DNA from: Rhizobium sp. N324
GTDB lineage: Bacteria; Pseudomonadota; Alphaproteobacteria; Rhizobiales; Rhizobiaceae
NCBI RefSeq assembly: GCF_001664485.1
Contig: NZ_CP013635.1
Span: 496,001 to 560,000 of the forward strand
Reading direction: 5' to 3'
DNA: 64,000 bases
Of this stretch, positions 52,523 through 61,801 are shown in pieces; the first letter of the stretch is position 1, and each line of letters opens with the position of its first letter. A program made the translations under genes and the position numbers. The notes under the pieces are model-generated. The model was not told where the DNA came from. It ran no database searches and worked only from the letters and a program-made list of their open reading frames with translations.

Positions 52523-53362
52523 CTATTCGACCCGCTTCAAGTCGTTCGGAACGCCATATCCCGATCCGTCGTATTGCAGCCGGTGTTTGTCGATCGTCGT
52601 CTTGTCTTCGCTGTTGCAACTATTATCCGTTCCGACCGTATCGACGGATGTCGTCGTCTTCTCGGTGACGACGATGTCGGCAACCGCAGCTTTCGCTGAC
52701 GGAACCATCGAAAGCGTGCGCGTCGTTTCACTAAACTCACCGGCACACACGGTATCCCATTCTCCATGAATCTCGCCGACGACAATGTTGTCGAGAACCG
52801 GCTTCAGCTGATCACCTTCGATCGAGAAGAGCCATAAGGTGGTTTCACCAAATGGATTGGCGCGCGAGCTGCCTTCCAGCGAAACACGCAGACCGAAAGC
52901 CGTTTTCCCCGGAGCGAGCTGATAGCGTGCGGTATCGAAGGCGACGCTTCGTACTCGAACGGCGTCGTCGGACATAAGTCCGTCAAGACGCAGCCGCTGC
53001 ATTATTTTCAGGTTGGTGCTATCGGCGACCAGCAGTTCGATATCCCCTTCGTTTTCCGAATCCGACTGCTCTGTCATCAATGGGACCGCAATCAGCATCA
53101 GCTGGGGCTGAGCCGGCCAAACCCGGCAGATCACAGCATGCGGATCGCCATCAACACTATCGTCCTTGGGTAGCGTGATGGTTGCCCCCTCGAACAGAAG
53201 AGTACCATCGTCGGCATTTGTCGCGCTCGGATAGGCACGCCGAATGATGTCTGCCGCACGGCCGGCGCATTCATTCTGCCCCGCCGATGCCGCTGGAGCG
53301 CCGAGCCCTATCAGGACGATCGGTGCGAAGAACAGGGTTCGGAGGCTCGAAAACCGCTTCAT
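52523..53362 (-). CDS. Secreted protein of unknown function
   Basis: Protein of 279 residues with a clear signal peptide (basic MKRFSSLRTLFF, hydrophobic core, cut after ASA near 27). The mature part is acidic with three or four cysteines (C32, one in VICRVW, one in TVCAGEF, one in NSCNSED) that may pair in the periplasm. Strands such as ATITLPKDD, LMLIAVPLM and FGLRVSLEG suggest a beta-rich fold. I do not recognise a family. It stands alone on this strand. Confidence 0.65.
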   Translation of the reverse strand: MKRFSSLRTLFFAPIVLIGLGAPAASAGQNECAGRAADIIRRAYPSATNADDGTLLFEGATITLPKDDSVDGDPHAVICRVWPAQPQLMLIAVPLMTEQSDSENEGDIELLVADSTNLKIMQRLRLDGLMSDDAVRVRSVAFDTARYQLAPGKTAFGLRVSLEGSSRANPFGETTLWLFSIEGDQLKPVLDNIVVGEIHGEWDTVCAGEFSETTRTLSMVPSAKAAVADIVVTEKTTTSVDTVGTDNSCNSEDKTTIDKHRLQYDGSGYGVPNDLKRVE

Positions 53363-53715
53363 TCATCCTCCGCAAACCAAGCATCGTGCAGCATCATTAA
53401 GCCGCGGCGAATCATCCGGACGCGACCATTAGGGCCCCCCGAAAAGCCTTGCGGATGTCCTCTGACTTCGAGCGCAAATGAGCAGTAGCCTCTTCAGTCA
53501 CCTTCGCACAGACCAAGCATGACCTCATCGGTTCATCGGCATTCGTTTTTCTTATCATATCCGCGTGATCGACACGCACTTCGGGCAGGTTCCACTTGAT
53601 CCTGGCGTCACGACAAATTTCCGGGAACCTTTTCGCCGCATCTGCATCCAATGTCTGCTTCCAAAGACGCGCCGGCGCTGCGGAAGGCATTCACACGACA
53701 CAAGGGAGACAGATC
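53363..53715. other. Gap ahead of the DUF4142 gene
   Basis: About 350 bases. A 92-codon leftward frame (53412-53690) is open and not obviously random (it has SCLVCAKVTEEA), but has no good start signal or family match. The stretch must carry the promoter of the DUF4142 gene; GGGAG at 53704-53708 is its ribosome site. Confidence 0.4.
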
Positions 53716-54237
53716 ATGTTGAAACAGATTTTCGGTGCAGCCCTGATAGCGGCCTCGCTCGGCACGGTTTCACTCGCCGCCGATGCCAAGCCGACCGACC
53801 CTCAGATCGCCCATATCGCCTATACCGCGGGGCAGATCGATGTCACCGCCGCTGAACAGGCATTGAAGAAAAGCAAGAATGCCGAAGTCATCGAATTCGC
53901 CAAGACCATGGAACGTGACCACAAGGCCGTCAACGACCAGGCGCTCGCCCTCGTCAAGCAGTTGAAGGTGACGCCCGAGGACAACAAGATCAGCCAGTCG
54001 CTCTCGGCTCAAGCAAGCAAGGAGTTGAAGACGCTTGAGGCTCTCGACGGCGCGGCCTTCGACAAGGCCTATGTCGAAAACGAAGTCGCCTATCACAAGT
54101 CGGTCAACTCAGCGCTGTCCACGGTGCTGATCCCCTCGGCTCAGAACAAGGAGTTGAAGTCGCTCCTGGAAACGGGCCTGACCCTGTTCAAGCAGCACCA
54201 GATGCATGCCGAGCATCTTGCCTCGATGATGAAGTAG
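53716..54237 (+). CDS. DUF4142 family secreted protein
   Basis: Protein of 173 residues from the ATG at 53716 behind GGGAGACAGATC. A signal peptide covers about 1-22, after which the helical DUF4142 domain follows (ferritin-like helix bundle pattern: ALKKSKNAEVIEFAKTMERDHKAVNDQAL, later YVENEVAYHKSVNSAL and LFKQHQMHAEHLA). His residues in ERDHK, AYHKS, KQHQMHAEH could bind metal. Periplasmic; function of the family is unknown, with stress links suggested in some bacteria. It is 5 bases from the cupredoxin gene. Confidence 0.85.
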   Translation: MLKQIFGAALIAASLGTVSLAADAKPTDPQIAHIAYTAGQIDVTAAEQALKKSKNAEVIEFAKTMERDHKAVNDQALALVKQLKVTPEDNKISQSLSAQASKELKTLEALDGAAFDKAYVENEVAYHKSVNSALSTVLIPSAQNKELKSLLETGLTLFKQHQMHAEHLASMMK

Positions 54238-54242
54238 TTGCG

Positions 54243-54554
54243 ATGAACCTGCTGATGAAATCGCTGCCGCTGCTGTTCGTATTTTGGGCCGGGGCAGCAT
54301 CGGCGGCAGAATATCAGGTCACCATCACGGGCATGAAATTCAGCGCGCCGCCTGCCGAACTGCATGTCGGCGATGTGATCATCTGGCGAAATGATGATAT
54401 ATTCCGGCATACGGCAACGGCGCGTGACAAGAGCTTCGATATCGACCTGCCGCCGAAATCGGAAGGCCGCGTGACGATCAGCCGAGCGGGAGCGGTCGAC
54501 TTCTACTGCCGCTTTCATCCCGCCATGACGGGCACACTGGAGATCCGGCCATAG
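54243..54554 (+). CDS. Small periplasmic cupredoxin (plastocyanin/amicyanin-like)
   Basis: Protein of 103 residues with a signal peptide (cut after ASA near 21) and a single beta-barrel copper domain. The type 1 copper ligands are all visible: His in FRHTA, then Cys, His and Met in FYCRFHPAM. Such proteins carry single electrons in the periplasm or bind copper. It follows the DUF4142 gene closely and precedes an ECF sigma factor, so the three may form one stress- or redox-related unit. Confidence 0.88.
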   Translation: MNLLMKSLPLLFVFWAGAASAAEYQVTITGMKFSAPPAELHVGDVIIWRNDDIFRHTATARDKSFDIDLPPKSEGRVTISRAGAVDFYCRFHPAMTGTLEIRP

Positions 54555-54592
54555 GCCGGGCTCCTGGAAAGACGGGGTAGCGGAGATTTTCC

Positions 54593-55303
54593 ATGACAGC
54601 CATTCCGGTTCCGGTCACACGACATCGACCGCTCCCATCGGCACTTGCCGACGCCGACCTCGTGCCGCTGGCAAAAATCGGCGACGAGGTCGCCATCCGC
54701 GCCATCATCCAGCTTCACAATCAGCGGCTGTTCCGCACCGCGCGCGCCGTCATCCGCGATGATGCGGAGGCGGAAGATGTCGTCCAGGCGTCTTACATCA
54801 AGGCCTTCGCCAGCCTGTCGGCATTCCGGGGTGAGGCCGAGCTTTCGACATGGCTGACCCGAATTACACTCAACGAGGCGCTGGGCCGGGTCCGCGCGCA
54901 AAAGAACACCACCGGACTGGAGGAAATCGACATGCAGGCGACATCGGCGGGTGGCCAGGTCGTGCAGTTTCCATCCTCGTTATCGGCGACAGATCCGGAA
55001 ACCGAGCTGTCGCGGAGCCAGGCGCGGCAATTGCTGGAACAGGCGGTCGACGAACTGCCGGATGACTTTCGCGCCATCTTCGTGCTGCGGGATGTCGAGG
55101 GCATGAGCACCGACGAGGCCGCATCCTATCTCGGCATAAGACCCGAAACCGCGAAGACGCGGCTGCACCGGGCGCGGAAGATGATGCGCCAGTCGATTGA
55201 AAAACGGCTGTCCGGCGCCTTCTCGGCGCTGTATCCCTTCGATGGCGCCCGCTGCGCTTTCATGGCCGACCGCGTCGTCGCGGCGCTTCGCCAGACCTCC
55301 TGA
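54593..55303 (+). CDS. ECF-type RNA polymerase sigma factor
   Basis: Protein of 236 residues. Region 2 is seen in IIQLHNQRLFRTARAVIRDDAEAEDVVQASYIKAF with the core-binding and -10 parts, ending in FRGEAELSTWLTRI. Region 4 is seen in DELPDDFRAIFVLRDVEGMSTDEAASYLGIRPETAKTRLHRARK. The C-terminal ~40 residues are an extension. No anti-sigma gene lies beside it; the preceding DUF4142 and cupredoxin genes are possible targets or partners. Confidence 0.93.
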   Translation: MTAIPVPVTRHRPLPSALADADLVPLAKIGDEVAIRAIIQLHNQRLFRTARAVIRDDAEAEDVVQASYIKAFASLSAFRGEAELSTWLTRITLNEALGRVRAQKNTTGLEEIDMQATSAGGQVVQFPSSLSATDPETELSRSQARQLLEQAVDELPDDFRAIFVLRDVEGMSTDEAASYLGIRPETAKTRLHRARKMMRQSIEKRLSGAFSALYPFDGARCAFMADRVVAALRQTS

Positions 55304-55348
55304 TACGGAACAATGCCGCCATAGTGGCGGCGCGCCCATGCACCTGCA

Positions 55349-56050
55349 CTATGAGGCGAGCGCCTGCCTGACGCCGGCGAGGCCGCGGCGCAGGAACGGG
55401 TCCGAGTGAATATAGAAGAACTGCACGCCCTTTTCCCGCCAGTGCGGCAGTTCCTCGGCGGTCACGAGCGTACCGGCAATCTTGCCCGCGGCGCGAATCT
55501 TGCCGACGGCGCGGGCGACCTCGTCCGTCACAGCTGCCGGGCGCGGCTCGCCGAACGGCGGAGCCGGCGGATAACCCATATCCTGGGAGAGATCGCCGGG
55601 ACCGATGAAGAACACGTCGATGCCATCGACACGAAGCATCTCGTCCAGATTGGCGATCGCATCCTGCGTCTCGACCATGGCGATCACCAGCCGCTTTTCG
55701 TAATCGGATGGCAGGGCATAACGGACGGCATCGACAATCGCGCGCGCCTGTTCCGAAGTCTCGACCATCGGCACCATGATCCCATCGGCGCCGGCATTCA
55801 AATAGCGGATGATGACGGGACGTTCGTGCGAATGCGGGCGGACGATTGCAGCGCCGCCGACCGAGCGGACGATTTGGGAAGTCATCCTGACATCCTCGAA
55901 GCTCCAAGTGCCATGCTCGCAGTCGACGAAGACCGAATCCGCGCCCAGCTCCACCAGCCGGGCGGCCAGGCCCGAAGAGGAGTGGTGCGGCGTAAACATC
56001 GAGATGGCTTCGCCGGCCTGCAGCCGGGCGCGCAGCTTTGCGCCGTTCAT
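55349..56050 (-). CDS. HpcH/HpaI-family aldolase
   Basis: TIM-barrel class II aldolase of 233 residues from the ATG at 56050 behind AGGAGGACAACC. Family marks are VFVDCEHGTWSFEDV, a metal-site Glu in PMVETSEQA and AMVETQDAIANLDEM, and FFIGPGDLSQDMGYP. Members split 2-oxo-4-hydroxy acids into pyruvate plus an aldehyde. Last gene of the leftward HyuAB operon, 10 bases after the SDR gene, so it may cleave the ring-opened product. Confidence 0.87.
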   Translation of the reverse strand: MNGAKLRARLQAGEAISMFTPHHSSSGLAARLVELGADSVFVDCEHGTWSFEDVRMTSQIVRSVGGAAIVRPHSHERPVIIRYLNAGADGIMVPMVETSEQARAIVDAVRYALPSDYEKRLVIAMVETQDAIANLDEMLRVDGIDVFFIGPGDLSQDMGYPPAPPFGEPRPAAVTDEVARAVGKIRAAGKIAGTLVTAEELPHWREKGVQFFYIHSDPFLRRGLAGVRQALAS

Positions 56051-56060
56051 GGTTGTCCTC

Positions 56061-56870
56061 CTATTTCCTTGATTTCGGCATGTCGGGCGTATCGGCTGGC
56101 GCGCCGACCCAGCGCGCGGTCTCGATATCGGCCGATGTGTCCCGCATGAAGGTCGGGCAGATGTGAAGCTCGGGGATGACGGCGCCCTTCTGCAGGCTTG
56201 CGCAGAGCGCGATTGCCCTCGCCACGTCATGCGGATCGAGCATCACGGCCCGCTCGCTTTCGAGCGGCGGCCGTGCGCGGTTGTCCATGATCGGCGTGTT
56301 GGTTTCGCCGGGAAGGATCGTCGTCGCCCGGATGCCCTGGTTTCGATAGGTGTTGTGGACGAAGGTCATGAAGTTCTTCACCCCGGCCTTGGCAGCGCCA
56401 TAAGCCGCCCCGCCCAGGAGGTTCGGATTGAGAGCCGCAAGCGACGAGACGGTGATCACCGTGCCGCCGCCATTGGCGATCATGTCGGGCAGGGCCGCCT
56501 GGGTAAGGTTGAAGACGGCGGTCAGGTTGACGTTGACCGTGGAGTTCCACTCTTCTTCGCTGAGGAAACGTGCGTTCAGCACCTTGCTCGCGCTGCCGGC
56601 ATTGTTGACGAGAATATCGACCGGACCGATGCCGTCCCTGATCCACTTCACGCTTTCGAAGATTTCCTGCCGCGATTCGATATTCAGAGGCCGGGTAAAG
56701 GCCTTGCCCCGCCGCTTCTCGATCAGCCCGGCGACCTCCCGCAGCGGCGCCATCCGGCGGCCTGTGAGAACGACGGTGGCGCCTTCCTCGGCAAGAAGGA
56801 TCGCGGCCTCGCGACCGATGCCCGTTCCCGCTCCGGTGACGAGCGCGATCTTTCCGTTCAACAGGCCCAT
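56061..56870 (-). CDS. Short-chain dehydrogenase/reductase
   Basis: SDR of 269 residues from the ATG at 56870 behind GGAGGAGCCATT. Coenzyme loop VTGAGTGIGRE; an Arg pair in LTGRRM favours NADP. NNAG and the catalytic SSLAAL...YGAAKAG (Tyr-x3-Lys) are intact. It lies 11 bases after HyuB and 10 before the aldolase, inside one operon. Substrate unknown; a hydroxy- or oxo-acid of the pathway is likely. Confidence 0.86.
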   Translation of the reverse strand: MGLLNGKIALVTGAGTGIGREAAILLAEEGATVVLTGRRMAPLREVAGLIEKRRGKAFTRPLNIESRQEIFESVKWIRDGIGPVDILVNNAGSASKVLNARFLSEEEWNSTVNVNLTAVFNLTQAALPDMIANGGGTVITVSSLAALNPNLLGGAAYGAAKAGVKNFMTFVHNTYRNQGIRATTILPGETNTPIMDNRARPPLESERAVMLDPHDVARAIALCASLQKGAVIPELHICPTFMRDTSADIETARWVGAPADTPDMPKSRK

Positions 56871-56881
56871 AATGGCTCCTC

Positions 56882-58558
56882 CTATTCCGCGGCCACCGCG
56901 GCCGCGCCCTTGTAGCCATATATAAGCTTTGCGGCCTTTGGGGTGATCAGGCCTTCGGCAAGATCCTGCTCGATCAGCACGGCCGGTCGCTCGCTCACCC
57001 TGCCCCATCCGCCGCCGCCCGGCGTTTCGACTTCCAGCCGCTCGCCGGTCTTCAGCACGACCTTGCCCTTTGGAAATTGCGGCTGGCCTTCCTTGCTGAC
57101 CTTGCCCGGCGTGCCGTCCTGTCCGTCGACGACACCGAAGCAGGGATGCCGGACACGCTCGGATGCGAGATAGATATTCATCGCCGAGCGTCCGAGATTG
57201 CGCAGGATTGCCCGCTGCCCCAGGCCGCCCCGATATTTGCCGGCTCCGCCGGAATCGGCGATGAGTTCCTTGCGCTCCATCAGCACGGGCACGGCGATTT
57301 CGAACATTTCGACGGCGGTCACTTTGCAGTTCGATGGAAAGCTCAGCGTATCCAGCCCGTCGAATTCCGCACGAGCCCCCTGGCCGCCATGGAAATTCTG
57401 CACGGATCCGTATTGCGAACCGTCATCCCGGCGGCCGACGCAGTTGGCCGCCCATATGGGGGCGCCGCCGCTGTCGCCCATGACCTTGTCGGGCACCACG
57501 CCTTCGAGCGCCCGGAAGATCAGCGAGGGGATCGCATGGCCGATCAAGTTGCGGGAATTGCCCGCCGTCCACTGCTCCGGATTGAGAACGGAGCCAAGCG
57601 GAGCGTCGTCGGTGATCGGCGTGATGCAGCCCTCGTTGTTCGGCGTATCGGGATCGAGCAGGCATTTCAGCGCATAGACCGAATGGGCGTAGCGGTAGTT
57701 GGTGCGGCAGTTGATCGAGTGGAGAACCTGATCTGATGTGCCGGCGTAATCCACATGGATGGAATCGTCGCCGACGATGACCGTCGCCTTCAAGATGATG
57801 TCGGTCTCATAGCCGTCCAGCGTCATCTGCGCCGAATAGCGGCCATTCGGCCACGCCTTGATCGCCTTGCGGGTCTGCGCCTCCGAGCGGGAATGGATGG
57901 CCTCGGCGAGGCCATCGACATCGTCGAGGCCATATTCATCGAGGAATTTCACCAGTTCGCGGCCCATGACATTGTTGGCGGCGATCATCGATTCCAGATC
58001 GCCCTGGACTTCGGTCGGCAGCCGCACCGATGCGGCGATGATGTCGAGAACGTCCTGATTGGGAACGCCGGCTTTGTGCAGTTTGACGATCGGGAAACGA
58101 ATGCCTTCCTCGAAAATGTCGCTCGCCTCCGAATGAAGCGGTGCTCCGCCGATGTCAGGCAGGTGAGCGATCGAGCCGGCATAGGCCACCACCTTGCCGT
58201 TCTTGAAGATCGGCGTGATCATCGTCACATCGGGCAGATGGCCGGTGCCGATCTCCGGATCGTTGGTCGCGAGAACATCGCCTTCGACAAGTGTTTCCGC
58301 CGGAAACTTCGGCAGGAAATATTTCTGGGCCGCCGCCGGCAGCGAGGTGATGAAGACCGGGATGGACCAGGTGCATTGGGCAAGCGCCCGCCCCTTGCTG
58401 TCGAGCAGCACGGTGACATAATCGTGGTTCTCACGGACGATCGGCGAGAAGGCCGTCTTGCCGAGCACGTTGTCAGCCTGATCGGCGATGAAGATCAAGC
58501 GGTTCCACATGACCTGAAGATTGATCGGATCGTTGAAATCGGTAGCGGTCTTCGACAT
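56882..58558 (-). CDS. Hydantoinase B/oxoprolinase family protein
   Basis: Protein of 558 residues, the usual HyuB length. The N-terminus has NRLIFIADQADNVLGKTAFSPIVRE and later NDPEIGTGHLPDVTMITPIF, family metal/substrate regions; the C-terminus has GGAGKYRGGLGQR and TPGGGGWG. Together with HyuA it forms an ATP-dependent ring-opening enzyme acting on N-methylhydantoin, hydantoins, 5-oxoproline or, in relatives, acetone/acetophenone carboxylation. It starts 11 bases after HyuA. Confidence 0.92.
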   Translation of the reverse strand: MSKTATDFNDPINLQVMWNRLIFIADQADNVLGKTAFSPIVRENHDYVTVLLDSKGRALAQCTWSIPVFITSLPAAAQKYFLPKFPAETLVEGDVLATNDPEIGTGHLPDVTMITPIFKNGKVVAYAGSIAHLPDIGGAPLHSEASDIFEEGIRFPIVKLHKAGVPNQDVLDIIAASVRLPTEVQGDLESMIAANNVMGRELVKFLDEYGLDDVDGLAEAIHSRSEAQTRKAIKAWPNGRYSAQMTLDGYETDIILKATVIVGDDSIHVDYAGTSDQVLHSINCRTNYRYAHSVYALKCLLDPDTPNNEGCITPITDDAPLGSVLNPEQWTAGNSRNLIGHAIPSLIFRALEGVVPDKVMGDSGGAPIWAANCVGRRDDGSQYGSVQNFHGGQGARAEFDGLDTLSFPSNCKVTAVEMFEIAVPVLMERKELIADSGGAGKYRGGLGQRAILRNLGRSAMNIYLASERVRHPCFGVVDGQDGTPGKVSKEGQPQFPKGKVVLKTGERLEVETPGGGGWGRVSERPAVLIEQDLAEGLITPKAAKLIYGYKGAAAVAAE

Positions 58559-58569
58559 CGGAATTCGCC

Positions 58570-60633
58570 TTACTGAATGTTGATCACGAGGTTGCCGTTG
58601 GCATCGACGTGGAAGACGCCGCTTGGCCCGACGACGGCCGTGGATTCGCGCTGCTCGACGATCGCCGGCCCTGCGAATTCGCGCCCCACCGGAAGCCGGT
58701 AGTGGTCGTAGACAGGCGTCTCAGCATAGGCGCCGAGCTCCGGGAAATAGACCTGGCGCTGCCCCTTCAACGCATCGGCGGCATTGACTTCATGAGGCCG
58801 GGTCACCCGATCCTTTTCGCCGCTGGCGCGAAGCCGCCAGGTGATGACCTCGACGGACGCGTTGACCGTCCGGCCGAACAGCTCGCGATAGAGCTTGTAG
58901 AAATTGGCGAGCAGCTGCTTGAGGAATTCCTGCTTCGGCAGGCCGCGATCGGGCAGAGCCACGGTGATCTCGTGCCCTTGGCCGACATGGCGCATGTCGA
59001 CCGTGTAGCGGTTGGTGATCGTCTCCTTGGCGACCCCGGCGGCGGAGACCACCTCGGCACCCTGCGCAGCCAGATCGTCCAGCAGACGGTCGACCGCCGC
59101 GACGTCCCAATTGTCGACCGGCATCGGATGACTTGCGGAGAGGTCGACGGCGACGGGCGCGATCAGCAGGCCGATGGCCGAGGTGACGCCTGCCCCCGTC
59201 GGGCAGATGATGCGCTTGATGCCGAGCTTGCGGGCGATGCCGTAGGCATGCACCGGGCCCGCGCCGCCGAATGCCACCATGGGCAGCGACCGCGGATCGA
59301 CACCGAGATCGGTGGCATGCATGGCCGCCGCCTTGCTCATGGATTCATTGACGAGATCGTGAATGCCCCAGGCGCAGCGGTCGACGCTGACATCGAGCAA
59401 TTTGGCAAGTGCGGCCATCGCTTCGCGTGCGGCGTCCTTCGACACCTTGAAGGAGCCGCCGACGAAGGACTCCGTCCCCATATAACCAAGCAGGATATCC
59501 GCATCGGTCACCGTCGGCTGCGTGCCGCCGCGCTGATAGGCCGCCGGACCCGGCATCGCGCCCGCCGAATGCGGGCCGACATCGAGAAGACCCAGCGGGT
59601 TCTTTGCCGCGATCGACCCGCCGCCGGCGCCGATTTCGATCATCTGGATCGACTGGATCTTCAGCGGGAAGCCCGAGCCCTTGCGGAAACGCTGATAGTG
59701 AGCAACCTCGAGGTCCGTTCCGACCGTCGGCTCGCCGTTCGGGATCAGGCAAAGCTTCGCTGTGGTGCCGCCCATGTCGAAGGAAAGCACGCTTCCCTCG
59801 CCGGCGATGCGCCCGAACTCGGCGGCGGCGACGGCGCCGGCCGCCGGCCCGGATTCGATCAGGCGGACGGGAAGTTCGGCGGCGCGCCGGCTCGGCACCA
59901 GGCCGCCCGACGAGGTCATCCAGAGAACCTGGCGATCGATGCCTTTCGTGGCGAATTCGCGCTGAAGATGAGCGACGTGACCGGCCATTTGCGGACGGGT
60001 ATAGGCATTGACGACCGTCGTCGAAGCGCGGTCGAATTCCCGCATCTCAGGGCAGACCTCCGACGACAGCGATACGAAAATATCGGGGTCTTCCTCACGC
60101 AGGAGGGCTGCCACACGCTGTTCGTGCTGCGGATATTTATAGGCGTGCAGCAGGCACACGGCGACGGAACGGATGCCCTTCTTCTTCAGATGCGACGCAA
60201 TTTCGCGGACGGTCTCTTCCTTGAGTTCCGTCATCACCTCGCCATCGGCCGCGATGCGCTCGACGGCGCCATAGCTGTTCGACCGCGTGACCAGCGGATC
60301 CGGATATTTGATGTTGAGATCGTAGAGGTCGTAGCGGCCTTCGTTGCGGATGCGCAGCATATCCTGAAAGCCATCGGTGGTGATGAAGCTGGTCTCGACG
60401 CCCTTGCGCTCCAGCACGGCATTCGTCACCACCGTCGTCGCACCCAAGACCTGCAGACGTTCGATCGAGATGGCGGAGGAGAATTGTTCCAGGAGTTCCG
60501 ACACGCCCTGTACGACCGCTTCCGCCGGGTTCTTCGGCGTGCTCAGCACCTTGTGCAAATGGAGATCGCCATTGTCATCAAGCAATGCGAAGTCGGTGAA
60601 GGTGCCGCCAGTGTCGAAAGCCAGTTTTGCCAT
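58570..60633 (-). CDS. Hydantoinase/oxoprolinase subunit A (HyuA)
   Basis: Protein of 687 residues from the ATG at 60633 behind GAGGGAAAC; a longer frame to 60726 is not supported. The ASKHA-type ATP site begins at once with FDTGGTFTDFAL (6-17), followed by TNAVLERKGV, SGPAAGAVAAAEFG and SFDMGGTTAKLCL, with GGGSIA and GAGPVHAYGIA later. It is the ATP-using half of the HyuA/HyuB enzyme. It heads the leftward operon HyuA-HyuB-SDR-aldolase; a LysR box lies 109 bases upstream. Confidence 0.92.
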   Translation of the reverse strand: MAKLAFDTGGTFTDFALLDDNGDLHLHKVLSTPKNPAEAVVQGVSELLEQFSSAISIERLQVLGATTVVTNAVLERKGVETSFITTDGFQDMLRIRNEGRYDLYDLNIKYPDPLVTRSNSYGAVERIAADGEVMTELKEETVREIASHLKKKGIRSVAVCLLHAYKYPQHEQRVAALLREEDPDIFVSLSSEVCPEMREFDRASTTVVNAYTRPQMAGHVAHLQREFATKGIDRQVLWMTSSGGLVPSRRAAELPVRLIESGPAAGAVAAAEFGRIAGEGSVLSFDMGGTTAKLCLIPNGEPTVGTDLEVAHYQRFRKGSGFPLKIQSIQMIEIGAGGGSIAAKNPLGLLDVGPHSAGAMPGPAAYQRGGTQPTVTDADILLGYMGTESFVGGSFKVSKDAAREAMAALAKLLDVSVDRCAWGIHDLVNESMSKAAAMHATDLGVDPRSLPMVAFGGAGPVHAYGIARKLGIKRIICPTGAGVTSAIGLLIAPVAVDLSASHPMPVDNWDVAAVDRLLDDLAAQGAEVVSAAGVAKETITNRYTVDMRHVGQGHEITVALPDRGLPKQEFLKQLLANFYKLYRELFGRTVNASVEVITWRLRASGEKDRVTRPHEVNAADALKGQRQVYFPELGAYAETPVYDHYRLPVGREFAGPAIVEQRESTAVVGPSGVFHVDANGNLVINIQ

Positions 60634-60741
60634 GTTTCCCTCGAAGCAACCGTTGGTCTCATGCGTTTCGGAGACCCTTATGTCTTCTGAGGAGGTTAGG
60701 TGATCGGCGACCGGCTTGGCTAACACAGTTGCTGTCTGCCG

Positions 60742-60760
60742 CCATAGGGTTTGCTTATGG
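60742..60760 (-). promoter_or_regulatory. LysR-type box upstream of hyuA
   Basis: CCATA and TATGG arms separated by nine bases give the ATA-N9-TAT (T-N11-A) pattern of LysR binding sites. It lies 109 bases upstream of the HyuA start and 28 bases below the LysR gene's stop. Confidence 0.5.
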
Positions 60761-60787
60761 CAGGCGCGGTTGAAAAACGGGTCGGCT

Positions 60788-61726
60788 CTAAACCGTCTTG
60801 ATACCCTGATGCTGGCTGCTCATCAGCTTTGCAACGATCTCCAGCAGGACAGCCCGCGCCGCGAGCGCCGGCTCCGACAGAGGCAGATGGTCGGAGACGC
60901 AGAGGGAGACGGTCGCTTCGATGACGGGCTTGGTCAGCGCCCGCACCTGCGTGCCGGCGAAATAGGAGGTTTCGGTGACCACCGATGCCGGAAGAATGGT
61001 GGACCCCAGCCCTTCCCGTACCGCGGCGTCGAGCGCCGGCACCGACTCGATCTCCGACAGCACTTGCGGATGGGCGCGGGCGCGGGCGAACGCTTCGTCG
61101 ATGAGCCGGCGAAGCAGATGGCCTTTGCTGGGCAGCAGCAGCGGCAGGGCATCGACCGATGCGAGCGGCAGAGGCTCGGACGGGTCGCCGGGCAATTCCG
61201 CGCCCGGCGGCGATACCAGGAACATCTGCTCCCGAAACAGCGGCTGGAGCGTCACCCCTTTGATGGGGTCTGCGGCATAGATCAGCGCCATGTCCATCTT
61301 GCCGGTCATGATGAGTTCGCTGAGGATGTGGCCGAAGCTGTCGTTTATGTGGACGACGACGTCGGGGTGACGGGCTTTCATTTCCTTCAGGATCGGCAGC
61401 GACAAGGCGCTCGACGTCGAATAGGTCGCAAGCCCGATCGATACCCTTCCGGCCACCGACTTTGCGGACTGGTTCATATCGGTCTGCGCCTGATCGATCT
61501 GCTTCAGCATCAGCTGGGCATGCCGATAGAGGATAAGGCCGGCCTCGGTCGGGGTGATGCCGACATTGCTTCGAATCAGAAGCTTGTGCTTGAAATGGGC
61601 CTCCAGTGCGGCGATCTGCTGGGAGAGCGCAGGCTGAGCGGTGCGAAGCAGGGCGGCTGCACGCGAAACGCTGCCGGTATCGACAATCTTGACGAAACTT
61701 CGCAGTTTTCTAAAATCTACGCTCAT
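60788..61726 (-). CDS. LysR-family transcriptional regulator
   Basis: Protein of 312 residues. The N-terminal winged helix is standard: LRSFVKIVDTGSVSRAAALLRTAQPALSQQIAALE, then ITPTEAG. The effector domain is of the Nac/Cbl-like type (VSIGLATYSTSSALSLPIL). It is on the same strand as the HyuA operon and just upstream of it, with a LysR box between, so it likely activates that operon. It also follows the aminotransferase by 75 bases, so it may be transcribed with the importer genes. Confidence 0.92.
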   Translation of the reverse strand: MSVDFRKLRSFVKIVDTGSVSRAAALLRTAQPALSQQIAALEAHFKHKLLIRSNVGITPTEAGLILYRHAQLMLKQIDQAQTDMNQSAKSVAGRVSIGLATYSTSSALSLPILKEMKARHPDVVVHINDSFGHILSELIMTGKMDMALIYAADPIKGVTLQPLFREQMFLVSPPGAELPGDPSEPLPLASVDALPLLLPSKGHLLRRLIDEAFARARAHPQVLSEIESVPALDAAVREGLGSTILPASVVTETSYFAGTQVRALTKPVIEATVSLCVSDHLPLSEPALAARAVLLEIVAKLMSSQHQGIKTV

Positions 61727-61801
61727 GGCCTCAAGCTTCGGTTTACGGAACCTAAGACCTCGGGCGGGAGACGCGCAAGCCCCTCCCGCGTGCGGCAGAA
61801 T

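Noticed and set aside
53412..53690. A 92-codon leftward frame containing SCLVCAKV
   Set aside because: No start signal or homology recognised; it overlaps the probable promoter of the DUF4142 gene.
58609..60690. A 693-codon rightward frame
   Set aside because: Antisense to HyuA, whose ATP-site motifs are unambiguous.
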